In this document: one piece after another, positions 34,890 to 43,686 of the stretch
Position numbering within the stretch: the first letter of the stretch is position 1
How the letters are laid out: each line of letters begins with the position of its first letter
NCBI RefSeq assembly: GCF_029870285.1
Contig: NZ_JACSYA010000007.1
Coordinates: 62,001 to 126,000 of the forward strand
Direction: 5' to 3'
Source of the DNA: Delftia sp. PS-11
Lineage (GTDB): Bacteria > Pseudomonadota > Gammaproteobacteria > Burkholderiales > Burkholderiaceae_C
Length of the DNA stretch: 64,000 bases
Notes under the pieces: generated by a model
Seen by the model: only the letters and a program-made list of their open reading frames with translations
Databases searched by the model: none
What the model was told of the DNA's origin: nothing
Translations under genes and position numbers: made by a program

Positions 34890-35564
34890 ATGCACTGCAC
34901 AACCGACCTGCGCGCCACCGCTGCCTGGCGCTGGATACTGGTGGCGCTGCTGGCCTGCATGGCTGCTGGCCATGCATCAGCCCAGGTCATCCGCTGCACC
35001 GATCCCCAGACGGGCCGCGTGACCTACACCAACGGCAGTTGCCGCGCGGGTGAAAGCCGGGTCCAGGTACAGGACGCGCCCAGCGCTGAAGAGCTGGAGC
35101 GCGAACGCGCCCAGGCGGCGGCGGCCATCGAGCGCAAGAACCAGCAACTGGAGCGGGAGGAAGGGCAGCGCCGCGCGCGCGAACAGCAGCGCGCACGCGA
35201 GGCGCGTGAGGCGCGCGAACGCAGCCAGGCTCAGCAGGCACACAGCGGCAATGCAGACTCGCCGGCCTGCCAGCAGGCAAGGCGGCGCCTGGATGCCATC
35301 CTGGCAGAGGCCCGGCCGGACCCCGCGACCTGGGGCAGCCGCAGCCAGGCAGCCCAGCAGCAGATGGAGATGGCCTGCATGGGTCCGCAGGCCTACGAGC
35401 AGCTGCAGCAGGCACGCGCTCTGCAGCCCAACGCCATCAACCGGCCCTGGATCGTGGCACCTTCCCGCCCGCAGCCGCAGCCGCAGCCGCCTTCAGCGCC
35501 CATCACAGGCTGCAATGTGTTCCGCTGCTATGACAAGAATGGCGGCGTGCACCCCATCCCCTGA
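34890..35564 (+). CDS. DUF4124 domain secreted protein with charged helical middle
   Basis: A 224-residue protein. The signal peptide ends near residue 31 (HASAQ). The DUF4124 module follows (VIRCTDPQTGRVTYTNGSCR), then an E/R/A-rich helix (LEREEGQRRAREQQRAREAR), a cysteine-containing helical pair and a proline/glutamine linker leading to a C-terminal NVFRCYDKNGGVHPIP, which resembles a second half of the same module. DUF4124 proteins are periplasmic and common in beta- and gammaproteobacteria; their role is unknown. It is 99 bases downstream of the R/E/Q lipoprotein. Confidence 0.85.
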   Translation: MHCTTDLRATAAWRWILVALLACMAAGHASAQVIRCTDPQTGRVTYTNGSCRAGESRVQVQDAPSAEELERERAQAAAAIERKNQQLEREEGQRRAREQQRAREAREARERSQAQQAHSGNADSPACQQARRRLDAILAEARPDPATWGSRSQAAQQQMEMACMGPQAYEQLQQARALQPNAINRPWIVAPSRPQPQPQPPSAPITGCNVFRCYDKNGGVHPIP

Positions 35565-35580
35565 GCCTGCGTGCAGCGGC

Positions 35581-36555
35581 TCAGGCATCTGATGGCAGCA
35601 GCCCCTGTGCCACTGTCGGATAGCGCAGGCGCAGGCCCAGCTCGCGCTTGATGCGGCCATTGCGCAGGCGCCGTGACTCCCCCATGAAACTCAGCAGGCT
35701 GGCAGGCAGCACATCCTGCGCCTGGGCACGCGGCAGGCGTTGCGGCCTGGGCAGGCCGTAGAGATCGGCTGCGAGATCGAAGTAGTCCCCCATGCGCAGT
35801 TCGGTATCGTCGCTGGCGTGGTAGATGCGCTGGGGCCGCCCTTTCCACAATGCCAGAAGGCAGGCCCTGGCCAGGTCGTCGGCATGGATGTGGTTGGTAT
35901 AGACATCATCCTCTGCGCACAGCACGGGCGTGCCGCGCAGCAGGCGCGCGCGCGGCGTGCCGCCTTCGCGGTCGTTGGCATAGATGCCCGGAATGCGCAC
36001 GATGCTGGCGTGCAGCCCGCTGCGCCCCATGAAGCGCACCATGCTCTCTGCATGGACACGCCGCCGGGCGCGTGCCGTGGCAGGCGCCACGGCGCGGCTT
36101 TCATCGACCCATGCGCCGCCGCAGTCGCCATAGACGCCGGAGGTCGAGGCATAGACCAGGCTGGCAGGCTGCGCGCGCCGGCGCAGCGCGCGCAGCAGCG
36201 CCACCGTGCGCGGGTCCAGGCCTTCGCCGGGATGGCCTGCTGCGGAGCTTGGCGGCGGGGCCAGATGCACGACACGCGTGGCGATGCCAGCCAGCCGATT
36301 CAGCGTCGCCGGCATGTCGAGATCGCCGTTCAGCGGCGTGATGCCGCGCTCGCGCAGCAGGCCCGCCCGGGCCTGCCCACGCGTCAAGGCCAGCACGCGC
36401 GGAGCCGGGGCCAGGGCTGCAGCCACCCGCAGCCCCACGTCGCCACAGCCGATGATGAGCACACGTTCACGTCGAAAGCGCGCTGGCAGCGCGCCCAATG
36501 GGTTTTGGTTTGAGGGCAAAATCCGGGCCTGTTGCGAGGGCGGCCAGCCACACAC
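35581..36555 (-). CDS. NAD-dependent epimerase/dehydratase-like protein (YeeZ type)
   Basis: A 324-residue extended-SDR-like protein. RVLIIGCGDVGLRVAAAL gives the nucleotide-binding glycines, and LVYASTSGVYGDCGGAWVDE holds the Ser/Tyr region, although the classical YxxxK is not obvious (ARRRVHAESMVRFM follows instead). The pattern GCGDVG plus TSGVYGDxxGxWVDE is that of YeeZ-like proteins, whose substrates are unknown. The start is uncertain: ATG 36555 places about 30 nonconserved residues before the first strand. It is divergent from the reductase at 36642 and convergent with the DUF4124 gene. Confidence 0.8.
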   Translation of the reverse strand: MCGWPPSQQARILPSNQNPLGALPARFRRERVLIIGCGDVGLRVAAALAPAPRVLALTRGQARAGLLRERGITPLNGDLDMPATLNRLAGIATRVVHLAPPPSSAAGHPGEGLDPRTVALLRALRRRAQPASLVYASTSGVYGDCGGAWVDESRAVAPATARARRRVHAESMVRFMGRSGLHASIVRIPGIYANDREGGTPRARLLRGTPVLCAEDDVYTNHIHADDLARACLLALWKGRPQRIYHASDDTELRMGDYFDLAADLYGLPRPQRLPRAQAQDVLPASLLSFMGESRRLRNGRIKRELGLRLRYPTVAQGLLPSDA

Positions 36556-36641
36556 CGCTGCTGCGGCTGCGGCATGCCCGCCCGGGAAAAAGAAAGCAGC
36601 GCGCGCCAGGCGCGCGCCGATGCCCCGAGGATACAGAGAAC

Positions 36642-37688
36642 ATGACCGAGATTGCCAACGCTTCCCACGAGATCACCGTACAGCCCAGCGGGCGCACCTT
36701 CGCCACGCAGGGCGGCGAAACGATTCTGGCCGCAGCCATCCGTGGCGGCGTCGGCCTGCCGTATGGCTGCAAGGACGGCGCCTGCGGCTCGTGCAAGTGC
36801 AAGAAGCTCGCTGGCGAGGTCTCGCATGGCCCGCATGCCGACAAGGCGCTGACGCCCCAGGAAGAAGCCGACGGCTATGTGCTGACGTGCTGCGCCACGC
36901 CGCGCTCGGCCGTGGTGCTGGAGTCGCGCCAGGTCACCGATGCCAGCGCCTTCCCGATCAAGAAAATGCCCGTGCGCGTGGCAGCTCTGGAAAAGAAATC
37001 GCACGATGTGATGCAGGTGCGGCTGCAGCTGCCGGCTGCGGACAAGTTCCGCTACCACGCAGGCCAGTATGTGGAGTTCATTCTGCGCGACGGCGCGCGC
37101 CGCGCCTACTCGATGGCCACAGCGCCACATTACCAGGACACGGCACCGGGGCTGGAGCTGCACATCCGCCACATGCCTGGCGGCAAGTTCACAGACCATG
37201 TGTTCACCGGCATGAAGGAAAAGGAAATCCTGCGCGTGGAAGGCCCGTTCGGCAGCTTCTTCCTGCGCGAGGACAGTGACAAGCCGATCATCCTGCTGGC
37301 GTCGGGCACGGGCTTTGCCCCCATCAAGGCGCTGATCGAGCACATGCGCCACAAGGGCATCAACCGCCAGGCAGTGCTCTACTGGGGCGGCCGCCGCCCT
37401 GGCGATCTGTACCTGGACGCCTGGATGCGCGAGCAGGCAGCCGGCATGCCCCAGCTGCGCTATGTGCCCGTGGTCTCCGACGCCCTGCCCGAAGACGGCT
37501 GGAGCGGCCGCACGGGCTTCGTGCACCAGGCTGTGCTCGATGACTTTGCCGACCTCTCGGGCCACCAGGTCTATGCCTGCGGCGCGCCCGTCGTCGTGGA
37601 ATCGGCCCGCCAGGCCTATGTGCAGCAGCGCGGCTTGCCCGAGGAAGAATTCTTCGCTGACGCATTCACCTCCGAAGCGGATAAATAA
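36642..37688 (+). CDS. Ferredoxin-NAD(P)H reductase with N-terminal [2Fe-2S] domain
   Basis: A 348-residue electron-transfer protein. Residues 1-95 form a plant-type ferredoxin with ligands in GLPYGCKDGACGSCKCKK and the later LTCCATP cysteine. Residues 100-200 are the FAD domain (RAYSMATAPHYQ), and the rest is the NAD(P) domain (LLASGTGFAPIKALIEHM, ending with an acidic tail). This single-chain build is that of CDP-6-deoxy-glucoseen reductases, phenol/benzoate oxygenase reductases and similar. No oxygenase or deoxysugar gene lies near, so its partner is unknown and the usual ascD-type name should be treated with care. Confidence 0.88.
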   Translation: MTEIANASHEITVQPSGRTFATQGGETILAAAIRGGVGLPYGCKDGACGSCKCKKLAGEVSHGPHADKALTPQEEADGYVLTCCATPRSAVVLESRQVTDASAFPIKKMPVRVAALEKKSHDVMQVRLQLPAADKFRYHAGQYVEFILRDGARRAYSMATAPHYQDTAPGLELHIRHMPGGKFTDHVFTGMKEKEILRVEGPFGSFFLREDSDKPIILLASGTGFAPIKALIEHMRHKGINRQAVLYWGGRRPGDLYLDAWMREQAAGMPQLRYVPVVSDALPEDGWSGRTGFVHQAVLDDFADLSGHQVYACGAPVVVESARQAYVQQRGLPEEEFFADAFTSEADK

Positions 37689-37781
37689 GCGGGAACACCC
37701 GCTGCCGCACGGCGCAGGAAAACTGCAACAGATACCTGCATGGGACACAGTGTTGCCATTTTTTTGCACAATGCACCGCCT

Positions 37782-38750
37782 ATGAACCGCAGAAACAGCT
37801 TTTTCTCGGTCATGGCGGCGATTGCTGCCCTGGCCTCCCCGCTTGCCCAGGCGCAAGAGCCCATCCGCCTGATCGTTCCCTATCCGCCGGGCGGCCCGCT
37901 GGACATCACCGCGCGCGCACTGGCGGAACGGGTGCGCGACACGCTGGGCGTGGTCGTCATCGAGAACAAGGCGGGCGCAGGTGGCAATATCGGCGCCGAT
38001 GCGGTAGCCAAGGCCGCGCCTGACGGCATGACCATCGGCCTGGCCGCCACGGCCACGCATGCGGTCAACCCCTGGCTCTATGCCAGGATGCCCTATGACG
38101 CAGCCAGGGATTTCGCCGGCATCACGCAAATGGTGCGCGTGCCCAATGTGCTGGTGATGAATGCCGCGCGCGCCGAGCAGCTCAAGATCCACAGCGTGGC
38201 CGATCTGATTGCCTACGCCAAGTCACACCCCGGCAAGCTCAACTATGGCAGCGGCGGCAACGGCAGCGCAGGCCATCTGGCCAGCGAGATGCTCAAGCAG
38301 CGCGCCGGCATCTTCGCGCTGCATGTGCCCTACCGTGGCGCCAACCCGGCCCAGCTGGCCCTGCTGTCGGGGGAGGTGGACTTCAACATCGACAACCTGG
38401 CAGCGGCTGCGCCCAATATCCGCGCCGGCAAGCTCAAGGCGCTGGCCGTGACCTCGCTGGAGCCATCGCCCCTGCTGCCCGGCGTGCCGGCACTGTCCAG
38501 GACCTTCCCGGGTTTTGCCATCGATACCTGGTGGGGTCTGGTAGCTCCGGCAGGCACGCCCAGGCCCGTGCTGGACAAGCTCAACAAAGCCTTCACGCAA
38601 GCGCTGGCTGCGCCCGAGACCCGGGCACGCTTCGAACTGCTGATGGCCGAGCCCGTGGCCTCGGCTCCGGCTGATTTCGACAAATTCATGGCGGCCGAAC
38701 GCGCCAAGTACCAGCCCGTCGTCAAGGCATCCGGCGCGAAGGTGGACTGA
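37782..38750 (+). CDS. Bug-family tripartite tricarboxylate transporter substrate-binding protein (third of three)
   Basis: A 322-residue periplasmic binding protein. The signal peptide ends about residue 25 (SPLAQAQE). The mature protein begins PIRLIVPYPPGGPLDITARA and includes LNYGSGGNGSAGHLASEMLK and VPYRGANPAQLALLSGEVDF. Its first loop has GGPLD where the other two copies have GGSTD and GGTTD, so the ligand is probably different. It stands alone between the reductase and folK. An upstream in-frame ATG at 37740 would break the signal peptide. Confidence 0.95.
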   Translation: MNRRNSFFSVMAAIAALASPLAQAQEPIRLIVPYPPGGPLDITARALAERVRDTLGVVVIENKAGAGGNIGADAVAKAAPDGMTIGLAATATHAVNPWLYARMPYDAARDFAGITQMVRVPNVLVMNAARAEQLKIHSVADLIAYAKSHPGKLNYGSGGNGSAGHLASEMLKQRAGIFALHVPYRGANPAQLALLSGEVDFNIDNLAAAAPNIRAGKLKALAVTSLEPSPLLPGVPALSRTFPGFAIDTWWGLVAPAGTPRPVLDKLNKAFTQALAAPETRARFELLMAEPVASAPADFDKFMAAERAKYQPVVKASGAKVD

Positions 38751-38754
38751 GCGC

Positions 38755-39270
38755 CTATGCAGCAGGGGCTGGCGCCTGCAGTTGCAGATGCCAGCCCGCC
38801 CCCTCGGCCATGCGGATGCCCTGCCCGGCCACGGCCTGCAACTGCGCCAGGGTGACGCGCCAGGGGGCGATTTCGGCCAGCGGCACCAGCACGAAGGCGC
38901 GCTCATGCATGCGCGGGTGCGGCACGCACAGGCGCGGCAGGCGGATGCACTCGTCTTCCCACAGCTCAATGTCCAGGTCCAGCGTGCGCGGCGCGTTGCG
39001 GTAGGGCCGCTCGCGCCCGGCGGCCAGCTCGATGGCCTGCAGCGCATCGAGCAGCGCCAGCGGCGCCAGCGTAGTGCGCACGGCGGCCACCGCGTTCAGA
39101 TAGTCGGGACCGCTGGAGTCCACCGGCGCCGTGCTGTAGAGCGATGACACGGCCACGAGGCGCGTGCCCGGCAGGGCATCCATCGCCAGCAGGGCCATTG
39201 CAAGCGCCCGGCCCCGGTCACCAAGATTGGCGCCCAGGCCGATGGCCACCCAACGACCCGCCTCAGTCAT
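38755..39270 (-). CDS. folK: 6-hydroxymethyl-7,8-dihydropterin pyrophosphokinase
   Basis: A 171-residue cytoplasmic folate enzyme that transfers pyrophosphate from ATP to hydroxymethyldihydropterin. The signature is complete: GLGANLGDRGRALAMAL at the start, YNA-type YLNAVAAVRT, and RTLDLDIELWEDECIRLPRL with the metal-binding aspartates, then VPHPRMHERAFVLVPLAEIA. The start at 39270 overlaps the end of pcnB by eight bases, so the two genes are translationally coupled. A longer upstream frame lies entirely inside pcnB. Confidence 0.96.
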   Translation of the reverse strand: MTEAGRWVAIGLGANLGDRGRALAMALLAMDALPGTRLVAVSSLYSTAPVDSSGPDYLNAVAAVRTTLAPLALLDALQAIELAAGRERPYRNAPRTLDLDIELWEDECIRLPRLCVPHPRMHERAFVLVPLAEIAPWRVTLAQLQAVAGQGIRMAEGAGWHLQLQAPAPAA

Positions 39271-40858
39271 CGCCACCGGTGGCTGCGCCATCGCCGCCAC
39301 CCTGGGGCTTGCGCCGGCGCCGGCGCCGCTTCTTCGGAGCAGCCCCCTCCCCGGCCGCCGCCTGCGCCACGGCAGGTTCGCTGGCATCGGCCGGTGCCAC
39401 GCCTTCGGCCAGGTTCACGCCCTCGCGGGGCTGCCGGGACTTGGCCACGCGATGGACTTTGGGTTCGGCGCTGCGCTGGCGCGCGCGCTGCTCGTCTCGC
39501 GCCTGGGCGATGAGGTCATCGCGGCGCGCATCGTCGGCGTTCTGGAACTCCTGCCACCAACTGGCCAGGCTTTCCTCGACCTCGCCGATATCGGCGCGCA
39601 GTCGCATGAAGTCGAAACCGGCGCGAAAGCGCGGCTGGGCCACCAGGCCAAAGGGCGTGGCGCCCGTGCGCTTGTCAAAGCGCGGCTGCATCACCCAGAT
39701 TTCACGCATGTCGGCAGCCAGCTTGCCCCGGCCAGAGACATCGCCGATGCGCTGATCGAACACCTCGTCGATGGACTCCTGCAGTGCAGGCAGGGGATGG
39801 TGGCGCTGGTTCAGGCGTTTTTCCCAGCCGGCCTTGACGTCCTGCCACAGCACGCAGGCCAGCAGGAAGCTGGGCGCCACGGGCTTGCCCTCCTCGACAC
39901 GGCGATCGGTATCGACCAGCGCCGCCTGCACGAAGGGGTGATCGGCGCGCTCGACCACCACATCCAGCAGCGAATAGATGCCGCGCTCCAGGCCCAGGCC
40001 GCGCAGCTGGGCCACCGAGGCCAGCGCATGGCCGGTCTGCAGCAGCTTGAGCATTTCATCGAACAGGCGGCTTTGCGGCACATCGGCCAGCAGCGGTTCG
40101 CACTCGACCAGGGGCCTGGCCGTCTTGGCGTCGAGCTGGAAGCCCTTGCCCTGCAGCTTGGCGGCGAAGCGCACGGCGCGGATGATGCGCACAGGGTCCT
40201 CGCGGTAGCGCGTGGCCGGGTCGCCGATCATGCGCAGCACGCGCTTCTTGGCGTCGTCGATGCCCTTGTGGTAGTCGACCACGACCTGCGTGCGCGGATC
40301 GTAGTACATGGCGTTGATGGTGAAATCGCGCCGCGTCGCATCCTGGTCCTGCGGTCCCCAGACGTTGTCGCGCAGCACGCGGCCGCTGGCGTCCACCGCA
40401 TGCTGCATGCCGGCCAGCTGGGCCTTGCTGGTGCGCTCATTGCCGCTGACGGCCTCGGCCGCGCTGTTGTCCAGGAAGGCGCGGAAAGTCGAGACCTCGA
40501 TGACCTCGTTCTCACGGCCGCGCCCATAGACCACGTGCACGATGCGAAAGCGCTTGCCGATGATGAAGGCGCGGCGGAACAGCCCCTTGACCTGCTCGGG
40601 CGTGGCATTGGTGGCCACATCGAAGTCCTTGGGACGCAGGCCCAGCAGCAGATCGCGCACGGCGCCGCCGACGATATAGGCCTCGTAGCCGGCATCCTGC
40701 AGTGTCTCGACCACGTCGATCGCGCGCCGGTCCACCAGCTGGGGGTCGATGCCATGCACCTGCACGGGCACTTCCTCGCGCTTGCCGAACGGGGATTTGC
40801 GCGCACGCGGCGCCGCAGGCTTCTTGCCAAGGAGCTTGTCGATGAATGTCTTGATCAT
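39263..40858 (-). CDS. pcnB: Poly(A) polymerase I
   Basis: A 531-residue nucleotidyltransferase of the tRNA-NT/poly(A) polymerase family that adds A tails to RNA and promotes decay. The catalytic core YIVGGAVRDLLLGLRPKDFD with the two metal-binding aspartates is at about residues 50-70, followed by RFRIVHVVYGR and TRRDFTINAMYYDP. The C-terminal arm is strongly basic (AAPKKRRRRRRKPQGGG), as in PcnB and unlike CCA-adding enzymes. ATG at 40858 overlaps the stop of the HAD gene upstream; folK follows. This pcnB-folK order is standard in proteobacteria. Confidence 0.95.
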   Translation of the reverse strand: MIKTFIDKLLGKKPAAPRARKSPFGKREEVPVQVHGIDPQLVDRRAIDVVETLQDAGYEAYIVGGAVRDLLLGLRPKDFDVATNATPEQVKGLFRRAFIIGKRFRIVHVVYGRGRENEVIEVSTFRAFLDNSAAEAVSGNERTSKAQLAGMQHAVDASGRVLRDNVWGPQDQDATRRDFTINAMYYDPRTQVVVDYHKGIDDAKKRVLRMIGDPATRYREDPVRIIRAVRFAAKLQGKGFQLDAKTARPLVECEPLLADVPQSRLFDEMLKLLQTGHALASVAQLRGLGLERGIYSLLDVVVERADHPFVQAALVDTDRRVEEGKPVAPSFLLACVLWQDVKAGWEKRLNQRHHPLPALQESIDEVFDQRIGDVSGRGKLAADMREIWVMQPRFDKRTGATPFGLVAQPRFRAGFDFMRLRADIGEVEESLASWWQEFQNADDARRDDLIAQARDEQRARQRSAEPKVHRVAKSRQPREGVNLAEGVAPADASEPAVAQAAAGEGAAPKKRRRRRRKPQGGGDGAATGGDD

Positions 40859-41556
40859 GGGGCTTCGCCAAACAGGTCCAGTATGCGCCAGCCCCGCTCC
40901 CGGGCCAGGGCGCGCAGCCGCGTGTCGGGGTTGGTGGCCACGGGGTGGTCCACACGCTCCAGCAGCGGCACGTCGTTCCAGGAATCGCTGTAGAAGAAGC
41001 TTTCCACGCCGCTCCAATCGAGGCCGCGCGCCTGCAGCCACTGCTGCATGCGCTGCACCTTGCCGGCGCGCATGCTCGGCGTTCCCAGGATCTCACCTGT
41101 GAACCAGCCCTGGCCATCACGCGCAAGCTCCACGGCAATCAGCTCGCTCACGCCCAGCGCAGCGGCAATCGGCCGGGTCACGAACTCGTTGGTGGCCGTG
41201 ACGATGAGCACCTGATCACCTGCCTGCTGGTGGCTGCGCAGCAGCTCCAGGGCCTGGGGACGGATGGCGGGCGTGATCACTTCGCGCATGAAGCGCTCGT
41301 GCGCCTGGCGGGCCTCGTCGGGTCCGCGCAGGCGAAACGCCTCGGTGGCAAAGCGCACATAGTCGTGCACATCGAGCGTGCCTGCCTGATAGTGGGCGAA
41401 GAACTCGGCATTGCGCCGGCCGAATTCAGCGGGATCGGTCCAGCCGATGCGGGTCGTGAACTCGCCCCACTCATAGTCCGAATCGAGCGGCAGCAGTGTG
41501 TGGTCCAGGTCGAACAACGCCAGCCGGGGCCGGGGTTGGTTCTGATCAGAAGTCAT
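40855..41556 (-). CDS. HAD-IB family hydrolase (SerB-like phosphatase)
   Basis: A 233-residue haloacid-dehalogenase hydrolase. Motif I is LALFDLDHTLLPLDSD (Asp16 nucleophile, Asp18 acid/base), motif II is IVTAT, and motif III/IV is FYSDSWNDVPLLERV. The build matches the HAD-IB (phosphoserine phosphatase-like) group, whose members act on small phosphomonoesters; the substrate here is unknown. Its stop overlaps the pcnB start (ATGA), so it is the first gene of the HAD-pcnB-folK operon. hda lies 42 bases upstream on the same strand. Confidence 0.92.
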   Translation of the reverse strand: MTSDQNQPRPRLALFDLDHTLLPLDSDYEWGEFTTRIGWTDPAEFGRRNAEFFAHYQAGTLDVHDYVRFATEAFRLRGPDEARQAHERFMREVITPAIRPQALELLRSHQQAGDQVLIVTATNEFVTRPIAAALGVSELIAVELARDGQGWFTGEILGTPSMRAGKVQRMQQWLQARGLDWSGVESFFYSDSWNDVPLLERVDHPVATNPDTRLRALARERGWRILDLFGEAP

Positions 41557-41598
41557 GCAGTTCCCAGAAAAGGCTGGACCCGGGATCAGAGCACAGGC

Positions 41599-42306
41599 TC
41601 ATTCGGTTTCCAGCATGGTCTTGAGCAAGGGGATGGTGATGGCACGCTTGTTGCGCAGCGCAAAGCCGTCGAGCATGTCGAGCAGCTGCATCAGGCTGCC
41701 CAGGTCGCGCGAGAAGCGCTTGAGCATGTAGTCCATCACATCGTCGCCCAGAAAAACGCCACGGGCGTCGGCTTCCTGACGCAGCACCGCGCGGCGTGCG
41801 GTCTCGTCCAGCAGCTGCAGCTGGAACACATGGCCCCAGCCCAGCCGCGTGCGCAGGTCTTCGCGCAGTTTCAGGTCGGCCGGCGGCAGTTGCCCTGCGG
41901 CCAGCACCCAGCGCGGCGAGCCCGTGGCCGGACTGATCGCGTTGACAAACCAGTTGAAGGCGCGCGCCTGCTGCAGCGGCGTGTAGATATCCACGTCGTC
42001 CATCAGCACGGCAGCCCAGCGCTCGTTGAACGGTGGGGGAAACAGGGTGCTGGCGTCCATCCAGCCGACCACAGCTCCCTGTTCGCGCAGCGCCTCGCGC
42101 ACGGCCTTGAGCAAATGGGTCTTGCCAGAGCCTGATTCACCCCACAGGTAAGTAGGCACTGGCGTACGTACTGTCTGCATGCAGCCATCGCCCACCCAAT
42201 GGCGCAGGTGCTCTATCACCGCCTCGTTGGGGCCGACGAAAAAGCGCGACAGCGTCGGGCTCGACGCCATGCTGATATCCAGGGCCAGCTGCTTCATCCG
42301 CGACAT
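41599..42306 (-). CDS. hda: Hda, regulatory inactivator of DnaA
   Basis: A 235-residue AAA+ protein of the DnaA-like group. With the sliding clamp it stimulates ATP hydrolysis by DnaA to prevent over-initiation. The clamp-binding QLALDI sits at the N-terminus (residues 6-11). Walker A is GESGSGKT (56-63), and Walker B is AVLMDDVDIY. The arginine finger region lies in FSRDLGSLMQLLDMLD. The start at 42306 is preceded by a G-rich AAGGGGGG; a second ATG three codons later is also possible. A longer frame upstream runs into the divergent purM promoter. Confidence 0.93.
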   Translation of the reverse strand: MSRMKQLALDISMASSPTLSRFFVGPNEAVIEHLRHWVGDGCMQTVRTPVPTYLWGESGSGKTHLLKAVREALREQGAVVGWMDASTLFPPPFNERWAAVLMDDVDIYTPLQQARAFNWFVNAISPATGSPRWVLAAGQLPPADLKLREDLRTRLGWGHVFQLQLLDETARRAVLRQEADARGVFLGDDVMDYMLKRFSRDLGSLMQLLDMLDGFALRNKRAITIPLLKTMLETE

Positions 42307-42568
42307 ACGCGCAGCGCCCCCCTTCCTGTATCCAGGCGGGTCCTTGCGGCAAAGGCTGGCAAAAGAATCGGCTGCGGCATTGGGATGAAAGCAGAAACAG
42401 ACTTGCTGCAGCACAGGCCACGGCAAGGCATTCACGGCCCCGCTCAAAGGGGGCAGCGCAGGGGATTTTAGTCTGCGCGGCGGCCTGCGTGACGGCGCAA
42501 GGGTCGGACAACAGGACGAAAGCCCCCTGGAAGCCCCCGCACAGCCCCCGCTTTCGGGGCAGGCGCCG

Positions 42569-42574
42569 TAGAAT
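42569..42574 (+). promoter_or_regulatory. Candidate -10 box for purM
   Basis: TAGAAT lies 46 bases before the purM ATG. No good -35 is visible at the usual spacing. The same TAGAAT occurs upstream of argD and valS in this window. Confidence 0.35.
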
Positions 42575-42619
42575 CCCGGGGTTTCAGCCCGACCTTCGGG
42601 CCCACGCACCGAACCATCC

Positions 42620-43672
42620 ATGAGCTCCTCTGCCCCCTCCTCTACCCCGATTTCCTACAAAGACGCCGGCGTCGACATCGACGCGGGCGATGCCCTGGTC
42701 GAGCGCATCAAGCCGCTGGCCAAGAAGACCATGCGCGAAGGCGTCATGGCCGGCATCGGCGGCTTCGGAGCCCTGTTCGAAGTGCCCAAGCGCTATCAGG
42801 AGCCCGTGCTGGTCTCCGGCACCGACGGCGTGGGCACCAAGCTCAAGCTGGCATTCGAATGGAACATGCACGACACCGTGGGCATCGATCTGGTGGCCAT
42901 GAGCGTCAACGACGTGCTGGTGCAGGGCGCCGAGCCCCTGTTCTTCCTGGACTACTTTGCCTGCGGCAAGCTGGATGTGGACACGGCTGCGGCCGTGGTC
43001 GGCGGCATCGCGCGCGGCTGCGAGCTGTCGGGCTGCGCGCTGATCGGCGGCGAGACGGCAGAGATGCCCGGCATGTACCCGGCTGGCGAATACGACCTGG
43101 CAGGCTTTGCCGTCGGCGCCGTCGAAAAATCCAAGATCCTCACAGGCCAGAACGTGGCTGCAGGCGATGTGGTGCTGGGCCTGGCCTCGGCCGGCGTGCA
43201 CTCCAACGGCTTCTCGCTGGTGCGCAAGTGCATCGAGCGCGCCGAAAGCCAGGGCGGCCTGCCCGAAACGCTGGACGGCAAGCCCTTCAAGCAGGCCATC
43301 ATGGAGCCCACGCGCCTGTACGTGAAGAACGTGCTGGCCGCGCTGGCGCAGCACCCCATCAAGGCACTGGCCCACATCACGGGCGGCGGCCTGCTGGAGA
43401 ACATTCCGCGCGTGCTGCCCGAAGGCCTGGCCGCGCACCTGGATGCCGGCAGCTGGCCCCAGACCGAGCTGTTCGCCTGGCTGCAGAAGACGGCCGGCAT
43501 CGACGCCGTCGAGATGAACCGCACCTTCAACAACGGCATCGGCATGGTCGTTGTCGTGCCTGCCGAGGCGGCACAAGCGACCGCGGCAACCCTGCAGCAG
43601 CTGGGCGAGACGGTCTACACCATCGGCCGCATTGCCGAACGCGGCGCCGGCCAGCCGGTCGAAGTGCGCTGA
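42620..43672 (+). CDS. purM: Phosphoribosylformylglycinamidine cyclo-ligase (AIR synthetase)
   Basis: A 350-residue purine-synthesis enzyme closing the imidazole ring using ATP. Characteristic segments are [80 protein letters not shown] and the [17 protein letters not shown] loop. It is divergent from hda and followed 14 bases later by an AI-2E family transporter gene, a standard arrangement in this family of bacteria. Confidence 0.97.
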   Translation: MSSSAPSSTPISYKDAGVDIDAGDALVERIKPLAKKTMREGVMAGIGGFGALFEVPKRYQEPVLVSGTDGVGTKLKLAFEWNMHDTVGIDLVAMSVNDVLVQGAEPLFFLDYFACGKLDVDTAAAVVGGIARGCELSGCALIGGETAEMPGMYPAGEYDLAGFAVGAVEKSKILTGQNVAAGDVVLGLASAGVHSNGFSLVRKCIERAESQGGLPETLDGKPFKQAIMEPTRLYVKNVLAALAQHPIKALAHITGGGLLENIPRVLPEGLAAHLDAGSWPQTELFAWLQKTAGIDAVEMNRTFNNGIGMVVVVPAEAAQATAATLQQLGETVYTIGRIAERGAGQPVEVR

Positions 43673-43686
43673 AGCACCGACGGCGC

